Source: Globisporangium splendens (Eukaryota; Oomycota; Peronosporomycetes; Pythiales; Pythiaceae). Taken from it: 64,000 bases of DNA. Both the position numbers and the translations under genes were made by a program. This document shows, one piece after another, positions 41,372-52,507 of the stretch (position 1 is its first letter; the number at the start of each line of letters is the position of its first letter). The notes beneath the pieces were generated by a model, which was not told the origin of the DNA, made no database searches, and was given only the letters and a program-made list of their open reading frames with translations. The stretch is from contig VFIW01000119.1 of the NCBI GenBank assembly GCA_006386115.1, forward strand, positions 1-64,000. Direction: 5' to 3'.

Positions 41372-41380
41372 GTGCTACCA
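41372..41380 (-). other. Primer binding site
   Basis: On the minus strand TGGTAGCAC follows the 5' LTR after two C residues. TGGTAGCA is complementary to the 3' end of eukaryotic initiator Met tRNA (..TGCTACCA), the common primer for Ty3-type elements. Match beyond eight bases is poor. Confidence 0.6.
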
Positions 41381-41382
41381 GG

Positions 41383-42025
41383 TGTAATGGGGTGCTGTTC
41401 ACACCAATCCCCGAAACGCGGCACACACGCTTGTGCGACTTGAGGAAGCGATCTCCCGACTTGGAGGGAGAGAAGACGACTTGAGTACTTGAGGGTAAAA
41501 TTGCAACTGAATTAAAATGCTTATGGTTCCTGTCGCTACATGTAAATGAACCCCAAGGGCTCCTATAGGTTTTATAACTAAAACCTAAACATACACAATA
41601 AAACCTATGAATCTGATATATAAAACATTGGGTACACTGAGGTTGAACCCACGAGATCTTCGAGAAGCTTGAACTTGAAGTCCCGTGGAAAATTCCCTGC
41701 AAAGTGATTCGCTCGCGCCACTCACTTTAGGTGGCAGACACACGTCGGTCTCATCACCTGTGCAGTTTCCCAAGTAGGAACCATCACTCAGTACTTGATT
41801 AGTACATGGATGTCATCACTGTACTGATTAGTGCATGTGAACAACATTCTGCACTGATCAGCACAGAGAGCGCTCGTGACTTCATGGAATAACGTGACAT
41901 GTGCATGTGGGGACTGTCGTACTGTAATCCCTTTGTTATTTGTCTCTCCACAATGCACACTGAAGGTGGTGTGTGGCACACTAACAGATCCACCTTCATG
42001 TAATGGCTAGGTATAGCCCATTACA
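41383..42025 (-). repeat. LTR, right copy (5' LTR of the element)
   Basis: 643 bp, same ends as the left LTR with scattered differences. In the minus sense it is the promoter-bearing 5' LTR; the primer binding site starts 2 nt inside it. Confidence 0.9.
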
Positions 42026-42900
42026 GTTCATAGATTTTATTGTGCATGTTTAGGTTTTATGCATAAAACCTTTAGGAGCCCAAGTGGTGTTTGACATGTA
42101 ATGTCAGGAACCATAAGCTCATTTCAATTCAGCTGTAATTTTGCCAAGTTCATCTCAAAATTCCTCTTCAAGCGCAAGCGTGCGTGCCGTGTTTGAGGCT
42201 GTCTCGGATAGCCTCTTACATACAAGCGGTTCTCGTAGCTGCGAACCACGTCGGGAACATCAGACTCCAATGTCTGACGAGGCTCCCACGTGTCCGAGCT
42301 CGGTGGATAACCACGCCACCGAACTCTGTAGAAGCGTTGTTGGTTCAACTGCTTCTTTCCTCGACGATGAGTCGGTCGATCTTCATGATCAACAATCGAC
42401 TCAACCACCCAGCGATGCTCTCCCTGAGAGTCTAACAACGGGGGTGGGGCTGAACGAGAAAACGATTGAGCGACTCTGAAGTGGAAGAGTGCTCATCGTG
42501 GCAAATCGAGGCTTTGCAGCAGCGTTGTTCGACAATTGAGGAACGCTGCGAGAGTCTCGAGAACCTTGTCGCCGATCATGAGTCGAAGATCGATGTCCCG
42601 ACAGAAGGTTGTGCCCAGTGTTCGGCTTTGGAGTCCCGTTTCGAGGAACGGTTCCAACAGGTTCAGGACGAACTTGTTCGACTCCAGAAGAACGAGAAGT
42701 CTCGTGAGTTGGCTCACGATCGCCTTTTGCGCTCTGTGGAAGAGGCAGGTTCGGCTTTTGAGGTACTTCGTGGTGAGTACCATTCTCGTATTCAAGCGCT
42801 GGAGTTGGTGAAGGACCAATCCTTCGACGTCCTGCAACTCTTGTACGCCGAGAGGGATCTCCAGAGCGATGAGCTGTTTGCTCTTCGCAATCAAGTGGAG
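42026..42900 (-). mobile_element. Truncated second copy of the Ty3-type element with inverted LTR fragment
   Basis: 42026-42150 matches the reverse complement of part of the neighbouring LTR, so it is an LTR fragment in the opposite orientation. 42153-42900 matches the 3' end of pol of the full element (35512-36170), plus about 100 nt of pol 3' end that the full element lacks. The chromodomain frame (42124-42438) is complete here: HRWVVESIVDHED, FYRVRWRGYP, SDTWEPRQTL and a basic tail. Similarity to the full copy stops at about 42900. It abuts the 3' end of the giant gene at 43132. Confidence 0.75.
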
Positions 42901-42951
42901 GAAAGCAATAATCACTTGTTTCTTTTGCTTCCTTCCAACCAGATGGCATAG
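42466..42951 (+). other. Antisense coiled-coil-like open frame in the retroelement relic
   Basis: An open frame of about 160 codons runs antisense to pol between integrase and chromodomain. Its translation has strong heptad character (QIEALQQRCSTIEERCESLEN, split here as IEALQQ and EERCESLEN; then VRLQKNEKSRELAHDRLL and LYAERDLQSDELFALRNQVE). The same sequence is present in the full copy (35703-36199) but in two frames. No ATG opens it. It may be a real antisense ORF of the element family, as known in some plant Ty3 elements, or a by-product of sense coding. Confidence 0.35.
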
Positions 42952-43131
42952 CACCAGGTACCAGTTTCTCTGTAAATAGGTTTCGCCTGCAGGTGAACCA
43001 GAAGCAGACGACGCCACGACTGAGATGCCACCTGTATCCTTAAATGTTCTTCTGCATCATCATCTTCGCCATCGGTAATGTTGTCGGTGGTAATTGTGCT
43101 GGTCTCGCTATCAAGCGCCGCCGAGCCTCCA

Positions 43132-46100
43132 TCACCAGCACTCATCGCCACTCGATTGCGAGGCGTAGAGCTCTTGAGACGAGCGCGCCGAGTCTCGAAC
43201 GGCATCCCGTGCGATCGAGATGCGCCAAACCGTTGCGGCCAGCAAGAACCACAGTGCGTAATGGATCGCTGCGCCAAGCCGACCTTCGCGATACAAGAAT
43301 GATGGGAGCTTGTGGGCATCGTGGTATAGTCTCGTGAGGCGGGCAGCAGCATCGAACGGATCCATCGCATGGTATTTCACGAGGTGGCGCGCTCGCATGA
43401 CCTCAATTTCGTTGCAATCGTCGACTGTAAACGTCGTAGTATTGAGCAGCGAATTCTGCACGAGCGCAATGGTCGAGTTCTCCGACATCGTGAGAAAAGT
43501 TGACAAGTGGCGCTTGAGTGTCGTTAACTTGCTGAGTTTGCCACTGCTGCTCGGTTTCGTGACTGCCGTGGTCGAAGAAGGCAAACAACTCGGTCTCCGC
43601 GTTTCATGGCTGAGACTTGGTGCTTTTCTGTCTGCATCATCAAGTGCGGGCAACACGCCAGGAAGTTGCGCTTCTTCAGTGGAGTGGGTCGACGCCTTGG
43701 GTCGCAGTAGCTTTGTACTCCCACGCACTCCTCGATCGCTAGAAGACTCACTCTCTCTTTGATTCCTCTGGAGCGACGAAATCCGTAATACCGAGCGTAT
43801 TAGCTCTCCTCCTCGCTTCGCTTCAGCCACTGTTTTAGACAACGATGCGGAGCTGAGGGTTGGTGCCATCCCAGCTCCTGCGATTGCGTGCTTCTTGTTT
43901 AGATTGTTGCAGAGAGGCTGTAAGTATTGAAACACCGCGCAATACACTTGAAGTCGCTCCATGGGCTGGATCAGGAAGTGGCTCAGCGACGTCGGCACAA
44001 CCATGTGGCTATAGGAATGCCATTCGGGCACTCGTTCCTTGGCCAAGTTCCACAGCGAGACGTGCGGCGACAGCATGCACCATTCCATTTTGGACGCGGC
44101 ATTGTGAAGATGTGCCGATGCCCTCGCAGCGAGCAGGTTGTCGTCACTCGCCTGTGCAAAGAGTGCGGCTTTTGTGACGCGCGTGACGACATTGTTGTCT
44201 TTCAGCGTCTGGAGAAGCTTGGTGGCAGGGACGAGTTTCAGTGAGTTGGTGTGCCAAGCTAGCCCCGTGTTGGCCTTTTGGGTAGGAGCCTCTGCTGCTG
44301 TATCCTTCACGTTCGCCGCACCCAAGTACCGCAACTGCGACGAAACCTCCCTGAATACGCGCTTTTTCGCTGGCGGCGAATGCGAAAAGCCTGGAAACGA
44401 CATTTTCTTGATCGACATCGAGCCCTTCTGTCTTGGCGAAACTACACGCGACGGTGATTGCTGCGAGTGATGCTGATGGCTCTGGAAATGAGCCGAGAAG
44501 AACGAAAACCCGGACGCGAGGAAACACGACTGCACGACTTCGAGCGCGTTGACAAACTCCTGCCACGCCGATTTGTTTTTGTCTCAAACCCGCGAGTCAA
44601 CACTTTCGTGAACTCGCTCGCGGTGCTTTCCAGGTCGACCATCAAGATCTCGCACTCCTTTGCGGCATTGAGTTTTTCGTACGACCCGACGAGCTTGTCT
44701 GGGTGGATGGATTGTAGCAGCACGTCTAAAATCTGCTTCATTAGTGCCTCGACAGATTTCTTAGTACTGGTGTCGGTCTTCGCATCGTCTCCAGACAGCA
44801 AATCAGTGTCTGCGACCAAAGTCGTCCTGCGTCGATCGCCGCGCGTCAAAAGAGTCTCCTCTTGGATAAATTGCGTCGTCGCTCCATACACGCGCTTCAA
44901 GAGACCAAACAGCGTTGAGCCGATCGCACGAAGCACGCGGCGGACTCTCCGAGAGCCCAGTGTGGAATACGCCGGGAATTCGTAGTCCGTGTTGCTGCTG
45001 GCTTGTTCGTAGCAAGACGAAATCGACGTACACATATCCAGTACCAAGGTTCCCAGTGCTTTCGGCTGGTACGCACGCACGCCGCGTGACCTCTCCGGGT
45101 AGTACTGAAACTCGAACGGCTTCTTGTCGATTAACTTTGTGAGCAGCGGCAGCTTGAGGTGGCTGATGAGCACGTCCTGGTACCAAAAGGGCAAGTAGAT
45201 CCAGATTTCGACGTCGAGAGTGTGCGGGATGTCACGGAACCAGGTCCTCATCGCATCTGCGTCCGGGTCGTCGGCTTCGAAATGGCACTTGAATGCAGCA
45301 GCACTGGTGCCGCCGAAGGGAACAGTACTAAACGAGTGCACTCGCTCCTGTGCGGTGCTTGGCTGGAATCGAATGAGGCGTACGTCGTCTTGGTGTTTAA
45401 CTCTCAAGTATGGGAGAAATCCCAGTGCGGACCAGAACCATGAGCGAATCTCAAGGCTGTGGAAGCGTAAGTAGGCTGGCTTGTTGGCGACAGCTTTGGG
45501 TGTGAATGAGAGAGGATTTTTCCGTCCACGACCACCTGGTTTTTGCTTCAGAATGCTACGATATGCGAGCGAGCCGACAGGTCTCGGTCTCTCCGCCTCA
45601 GCCTCACTTTCTGCTCCACCACGCTGGTCTTCATCCAAGCCGGTCGGGATATCGAAGAGGCGAGTCGTCAGCTCCAGTAGCGCTTGCAATTGCGTCGCGT
45701 AGAACAGAACGTCCACGTCACTGTGTTGCAGCGAGATGATGATCCACTCCATGATCTGCGCGAACTTTGCCAGGAAAAGCTCTACCTGCTGCAGCGTCTC
45801 AATGGTCTCACCGACTAGGTCGGCACGGAGAGGCTCGCCATCTAGCGAAGCGCACGAAGATGACGAAGAGGCAGCACGACTGGAGACTCCTGTTTCGTTC
45901 CCGCCATCTTCTCCATCCAGCAACGACGTCGTGAGAGCTTCTTGTAGCAAACTGAGCGCGTAAAACATCGACTGCGTGAACATAATTGCATGCTCCGAAC
46001 TCGTCATCGCTTCGATGAGCTCCAGGTCGTCGTTCATGCTCTCGAAACTTTGAAACACCAGCTTGAAATTGATCATCGTGTACTGCGCGATTTCTGCCGT

Positions 46101-49100
46101 GAGCTCTTTGAGCGACGCCACACACTCCTCCAGTTGTGCGCCACCGTAAGCTAGCGCGGTGCTGCCTGCTTCACTGTACGAGCCGCTGGTAAACAAATTG
46201 GTTGGCATCCATTTCTCGACTGGCGTCTGTTTGTACGCAGACGGCGGTGAAGCCGAGCGGTATGCTCGCTCGTTGACTCCGGTTGAAGACGAGCCTGATC
46301 TTTGGTCAATTCGAGACGCGAGTTCGTATCGCTTGCAATGGAGCAGCAACTGCTCCATGTGCGCCATCATATGAACCATACCAAAGTCATGAAGCACTTC
46401 GGGGATGCCCTTGTTGATCAGTCCCAAAATCGCCGTACGAAGCAGCGTGCTGTGAATCACTTTGACGACCACTCGGGTCTTCGTGATCACCTCGGACTCC
46501 GTTTGACCCACCATGGTCACCAACGCGAGCGAGACATCCAATGGTGTGACTTGCCACCCCAGCGTGCGCGCAATCTGCGTGATGCACGTCGAAAACAACC
46601 TCTTGGCTTCTTGGAGGGAAAAGACGCTAAGAAATCGAGAAAGGATTTTGGATGCGAGCAAGATGTATGACGAGCACCCTTTCGAATGGACGATCGCAGC
46701 AATGATGAGACTCGGGATCGTGATACTTTCCTTCTCGCCGGCATGGACAAGGTAGTACGTGGACTGCAGAAAGTGGGATCGTTCACTGAGCACTGCGATG
46801 CATTGCACATACTTGAGGAAGAATGTGTCGACGACGTTTACAACATCGGATGTTGACGGCGCAGCCTGCTGTTGCCTCGTGGTCATACTGGTCGGTCCAG
46901 CTCTAGTGATACCTTTAAGAACCGTCCTGACCAGCAACTTGGCCGCACCAGACGCCAGAAATGGGTGGTACTCACTTTCGAAAGCGCGCAATTCAGCAAC
47001 GTGTCGCACAGTAATTGCAGTCCAAGCGTACTCATTTGTGGGAGCAATTGGTGCCAAAATGACATCACGATGGGCGCCAAGAGCATGAACCGTCCACTTG
47101 TGGTCTGGGAGATTCGGTAGTGAAAGCGGAGCACGTGCACCATACAATCTACGCATCCGATTGGACCGCGTACGTTGGAAGCGCGCTGGTATATCCGAAA
47201 CGTGCACGGCGCCATGAAAATCCCGAGAATTTGGTCGTGGAGCTCAAGCGTAGGCGGAGAGTATCCCTGGCAGAAGACGCCAGTTTTTTTGCTGTGAAGG
47301 ACGAGGCGCCTCCGAGTACTCGCATAAATTGGTTGCACAGCTTGGTGAGATTTCCGGGCAGGCGTAGTCGTCGACGTGGTTTGTTTCCGCGTGGACCCGA
47401 CTGTGGACTGTGATGGTGTGTCTCCTCCTGCATCGCGCCAGGGCACGTCGTAGCCTGGGAAAGTGCTCTTGTTCTCGTCTTCGTGGAACGACGAAAGCAA
47501 CTCGCATAATGAGCAGACCAATCGCTCGATGGCAACCTGCATGCCTGTGGTCCACGTGAACGAAAGCCGCGGCTCGTTACTCCTCGGGGGGTAGAGCACC
47601 ACGGTGGTGCTCTTGCTCGAGCTCCGGGACTTCGCCGTGCAGTTTGCAAATATGGGGGATGTGCCCTGATAGATTCAGCATCCTCGTGAATGCAGTCAGG
47701 TGAGGGCTACACGCACCCATGATGTAGGACATCGTGAGCGCGATGCTTTCCAGGCTCGATGACGCGAGCACAAAGCCATGCGTCTCCGCGCCAGTGGTCA
47801 GGAAGTGATTGTACGACGGAAGAAGTTGAACGAGGTTTGCGTGGCTGTCGATACTTCTTTCCGCGACCTTGCGCAGCGTTTTGGTGATCACGTCTACCAA
47901 CTCGGGAATACCGGAGGGCGTGGTCCGTTCCAAGTTCGGGTTCACAAGATGCTCCTCAAGGGTCTCGGAGAAACACTTGTTGAGCTTCACGAGATGCAAG
48001 TTGTGACCAACCAGATTGTAAGCAGTATCCCAGAAAGCCTTGCACACTCGCAGAGATGGACGAGGGCACACGGTGTAGTGCACGAGCGCATCGATTCGAG
48101 TGGTGATTGCATCCGCTGCACTTGAGTCGAGGCTAACGTTCTCAATCGCAAGCAAGGTGTGAAACACGATATCGTCGGCGTGAATTTGATTGCAACGCTC
48201 CGCAGTCTCGATTTTCAACGGGTGCAGTAAAATGAACACGAGATCCAACAGTTCCGAGTGGGATTCAGCTCGGATACCGAAGAGCTCGGCCACAGATGCA
48301 AGCTTTGTCACACGACGTAGGATACGAAGCGCGTTGATTCGCGCAAGTTCATCTCGTTGCCGGTGATGCTGCTTCGTAGGCGCTTCGTCTGCACCGTTAT
48401 TTCCCATTGTTGCTGTTACAAACGTGAGCAGCAGACGTACAAATTCACTCGACGCCATATTGCATACCTCCGTCCGCAAGCGCACGAAAAGCGCCTTCGA
48501 TGATATCACGTTGTAGATGACGTTGATCGAAACGCAGACAGCTTTCTGTGCGTGGATCGATGCAGGTCCACTCGTGTCGATGTTGGTGGCGAGGATTTGA
48601 TGTATCCCTTGAAGAAGCTCGTGATCATTCTCTTCGAAGATCTGCTGCAGTTCGTCGCGACAAATGAGTTCATCGGACCCTTCTACTTCCTGAAGATACT
48701 CATCGATCCGTAGCTCATCCCGCTGGGAAGTGATCAAGCCAAGCGCTTGACAGGCAGGTGCACAAACTGGAGGCACATTGGTAAGTACCGCAGTCTTCAA
48801 CGCCTCCAATACATTTCGTGCCGCAAGTACATGTTGCAAACTGGCTGGTACGCTGCAGAGCTGGCACACAAGCTTCGCCTGCTGCGTGCAAATCGATTCC
48901 TTCGCCGTTGGCACGATTGCCGAGAGAAGCGAGTCAGGGTCGTCAAAGAACAACGCCGCTGGAAGCGACTCGTCCATTGTTAACATTGCGCTGTGGAGCG
49001 CAGCGGACTTGGCCAGCTGAGCGAGAATCCCAAACGCAGCCTCCAGCCCTCGATCGTCTAGATTAGAAGCATACGCAGCTTCTTTCACTCGCCGGAGAAT

Positions 49101-50882
49101 GGTGCTCTCAGGACTTATACTTTGGCTAATAGATTCGTTTCCACTGCTGTGTACCATGCCGGCAATGGAACGAACAAGTCGGTCCACGAATCCCGCTTGC
49201 GTCTCTCGGTTCCGAAGCAAGCTCCATACGCACTGATATGCCCAGCCGCACGTTTCCACATTTCTGGCGTAAGAAGAGGAACGAAAGCAGAAATATCAAC
49301 AGCGTCCGTCACAGTGCGTCGCTTGCAGACAGTCAGGTCGCGCAAAATGGTCGACAAGAGTACCAGATTCGCATGCGTCAAGTAAGCGCAGTAGTCGTCG
49401 CAAATAGTTGTGCAAATGCTTCGAATAAATGCCGTGTTGTCTTGTATCTCGGTAGCTATCGTCGGGTACTTCACTAAATCCACCATGCACCGTGAGATCA
49501 TCCAAAAGCATTCGACGACCGAAGTGGCACGCCATTCGTCTTTGACGAACACGATGCGAGGGGGCTGTGTCCATGCGTTCGGCTCCGCTATCTGGAGATG
49601 GAAATCTTCGCCAGTCATCTTTAGGGTCGCTGCGGTTGGCAGCGACGCCAGAGAGTACTTAGCAGTGCGCGAGCAATTACGGAACGCTCGGACGAGCAAA
49701 CGCGGCATTTGAACGGCAGGACTGGGTTCTTCACACGTAATCGCTGCTGCTGCCACCCCGCCACCAAGAACGGATACCGGCAGCTCACTCAAGGGATTTT
49801 CATGCCAGCCAAATTTTAGCATACAGCGCAAACACAGAGTTGCCTGGATAAAAAAGAAAGAAGAGAGTGTTAGACAAGGTTCCTGTAATGTGCGCCTTGA
49901 TGGAACTCTATCGTACCTTTGCGGAGGGCTCGACTCGGGTGTCAATCTCCAAGAGAAGGTTGATAACTTTGAACACGAGTGATCTCTTCTTGACATCGAC
50001 GCATTTGAGGACAGCTATCCTCCAGTTGTCTTCGATCGCTGCAGCAAGGACCTCGGACACGAAAGAGAGATGGCAGAGCGCTGCAGGTAGGAAATTACGC
50101 TGCAGCTCCGTTACCATTTGCTCAATACTCGCCGGCAGCAATTCCAGACACTTTTCGCAAGAGTTCGATAAAATATGACGCCATTCTGAATTGCAGAGCT
50201 CTCCGTTCTTGCCTTTCACATGTGCTTCAGCATGATGGCCGACTCGGAAAGAATGCAACTTGAGCGTAAATCCTTTCGTCTTCTTCGAGTAAATGTCGGC
50301 TATCGCATGCACTTCGCCAAATTGTTGTGCAAGGCTGAACGCTGGAAGCTGTTTTAGGCTTTGAGAGCTTTGAGTATTCAACATCGTGGTAGAGAGACTT
50401 CGAGTGGTTGTACTTTGAGTATTCAACGCTGAGGTAGAGGAGCTTCGACTGGCTACGATGCTGAGTGCTTGCATTTTCGCGTCTTTCCGTTTCTCATGCA
50501 ACACAACGGCACGATTCTCTTCCAGGATGTCTTCAATTTTCATGGTCGCTTCTTCGTCCTTCGATCGCATAAGGCGATAGAGCTCCGCAAACACGAAATC
50601 TTTGGGAATTTCCGAGCAAAAGGCTGCGATAAGCTTGCGCACATCGGAGAGAGTGGACCTCTCCAGTACTTCCACATCCGTCGTTGCAACATCAGGCTCG
50701 TTCCAATACGCCATAGTGTTAAAAGACATCTCCCACCTCTCCACGCTCATCGTCACGACTGTGATCGTCTGCCACTTCGGTTTACTGAACTGTGCGATTT
50801 GAAGCAGGTGCGCATTCGATGCCGATGCGAGCTTGTGTGTGAGTAGCTCTCTTTCGTGCTTCCGTTTGGAGTTGTTGGCCAT
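43132..50882 (-). CDS. Giant helical-repeat protein of unknown function (three homopolymer frameshifts)
   Basis: Three exons: 49917-50882, 46976-49843 and 43132-46865. Both introns have strong signals (GTACGA with ATCCAG; GTGAGT with CAGCAG) in phase 0. Exons 2 and 3 change frame at AAA 49261-49263 and AAAAA 44576-44580 (one base missing) and at a six-C run 47586-47591 (one extra). With those corrected, exon lengths are 322, 956 and 1245 codons and the protein is 2522 residues. It is mostly amphipathic helices like ARM/HEAT arrays (VCAPACQALGLITS, ARINALRILRRVTKLASV, DIVFHTLLAIENVSLDS), with Ser-rich linkers and one hydrophobic segment near the end (YALWFLLAATVW). I do not recognise a family. 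Its first 215 codons are an inverted near-identical copy of the giant gene at 54582. Confidence 0.65.
50213..50861 (-). repeat. 649-bp inverted repeat, left arm
   Basis: Reverse complement of 54720-55368 with the same length. By eye there are two mismatches, close together near the 5' coding end, and no indel. It encodes residues 8 to about 223 of the minus-strand giant gene. Confidence 0.95.
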
Positions 50883-52507
50883 CGACGCCGCTGCTGTTAG
50901 AGATAGGGAGGCTGCACATAACCGCGATCGTTGGTTTTGAGGTTGTTTCGCGCTTCATTTGCCGCAGGAGTATCGCTCTAACTCACCAGTTGTATAATGT
51001 GTGTCGAAGAACTGCAAAGATCAAATTGACGCAATCTGAAGCAACCCTTTCGCGTCGTCGAGGTCCTGACCACTGGTAGACTGCCTTCTAATGGTCGAGC
51101 ATTTGATTAGGCGGAAGCAGCGAGAGCCTTTAAAACAACACATTGGCATCTCCTTTCCATTGAACAATCACACCAGTCGGCGGCTCTCTCCGGAAATACA
51201 AAACAAAACGGACCAGCGTGTTGTTTTCGTCTTACCTCAAATCCACGCTCGCACACTTTGCCGACGTATCGGCGCCTTGACTTTTGATCAAGCATTGCGC
51301 GAATCACCCTGCGCTCTTTCAATCCAGACTCACAGGTACGAGTGCTGCGCGTGTCCAAGAACTGGACTCGCTGCTGGTCACCAGCTCTTAGCTTTGCGCG
51401 ATGCGCACCATCATGCGTCTGTTTGCAAAGCGAGGTCGAGCTGGTGGGAGGAGTGAACAGACGGCAGACGACGCTTCGTCGGTCAGCAATGGGACCTCAG
51501 TCGCTTGTCAAAGAGTGAGCAAGCACATCTCCCAGCGTGCTTCATGTCAAAGTTACGACGTTCCCACTGGGCAGTCTTCCGCGGCGTGTAGAAGCGGGAG
51601 TAGAAGTCTTCAGCGTCGTTTCCACCGCGTGAGTTTTGTGCGGTGAGCAGATAGTGGCGTGCATGGTGTGGAATTGGGTGCTCGTGGTAAGTCACATCTC
51701 GCTTTCCTTACGAGTGCGTTGAATAGAAAAACTCTTGCAGCACCGTGCGGCTGGGTGGGTTGAGACTTGCTCTCGCTGGTGCTTGAAGGGATCGCTGATC
51801 TCAAATTTGAAGCCGACAGACCATGGCTGTCCACTGACTCGGGCGTGGGTCTCGATCCACCATCAGCTGTGGCGCTCACCGTCGCGTCTCGCGTTCCTGT
51901 CCCACACATTGGACTTGCGCGGTTGCAGTCTGACACACACACTCGAATAGAAGGTAGAGCAGCGTGGTCCGAGTGCACGTGTTGGCTATAATTGTTGTTT
52001 CAGCGTGCGCTTATTGGTGTAAAACGACAGATATTGCGTAAAGTTGAAGCTGTTTGCTCACTGAGTCAGTGACACTGACTGACATGCACTCAAAGAAGCG
52101 TGATGTGCGGACGCGATTGGCTATAATGTCTCCTTCTCATTGGTGCAAAATAGTTCAAACTTGTCGACCTGGCCAAAGTAACCGGTCAAACATATCTGGT
52201 TACACCGAATAGCCGCAAACTGCTTCCAATCTGAACCCATTCAGGTTTGTTAAAATGAATAAAACCTTATTCGCACTTCTGATTGAGCATCCAAGGTTTT
52301 ACTTTCAGAAGAGTGCCACCGCTGAAGAGTGTTTGTGTCAGCAGACTCGATTCACCCCCTTGACTTCAACAACTCTACGACTCTCCCAGAATGCGGAAAA
52401 GTCACTCTCTCGGGGGAGTGTGTGTGCCACAAAGCGTGCGCTCCCCACACTCGCGCGAGAAGCGAATTGAAAAGAACGGAAACGAGAAGAACGCGGTGCC
52501 GCCCGCC
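50883..52507. other. Divergent intergenic region between giant gene and TSG101
   Basis: 1.6 kb. Short frames without recognisable motifs, including an 81-codon basic frame from an ATG at 51401 that I do not support as a gene. The distal part has a repeated promoter-like module (separate entry). Confidence 0.4.
51982..52150 (+). promoter_or_regulatory. Duplicated promoter-like module upstream of TSG101
   Basis: TTGGCTATAAT occurs at 51982-51992 and 52117-52127. Each is followed by ATTGGTGTAAAA (52013-52024) or ATTGGTGCAAAA (52139-52150). Each unit thus pairs a CCAAT-type box with a TATA-like stretch, about 360-520 nt upstream of the start codon. Function is inferred. Confidence 0.35.

Larger units (their letters stand above)
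34858..42025 (-). mobile_element. Nearly complete Ty3-type LTR retrotransposon with chromodomain
   Basis: 7.17-kb element on the minus strand. LTRs are 34858-35511 and 41383-42025, both bounded by TGTAATGG and CCATTACA. Order in the transcribed sense: 5' LTR, primer binding site (41372-41380), gag (41278 to 40223), -1 frameshift signal, pol (protease, reverse transcriptase, RNase H, integrase), chromodomain segment, 3' LTR. Gag and pol are uninterrupted, so insertion is not ancient. The LTRs differ by several substitutions and small indels, including 9 extra bases in the left LTR near 35459. The 5-nt flanks (CTCCA left, GTTCA right) do not match, so no clean target-site duplication is seen. 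It sits inside a Tc1/mariner relic and is adjacent to a second, broken copy. Confidence 0.9.

Noticed and set aside
43083..43170. Acidic frame downstream of the minus giant gene stop, considered as its true C-terminus
   Set aside because: No convincing splice or frameshift links it to the gene, and it runs into the retroelement relic.
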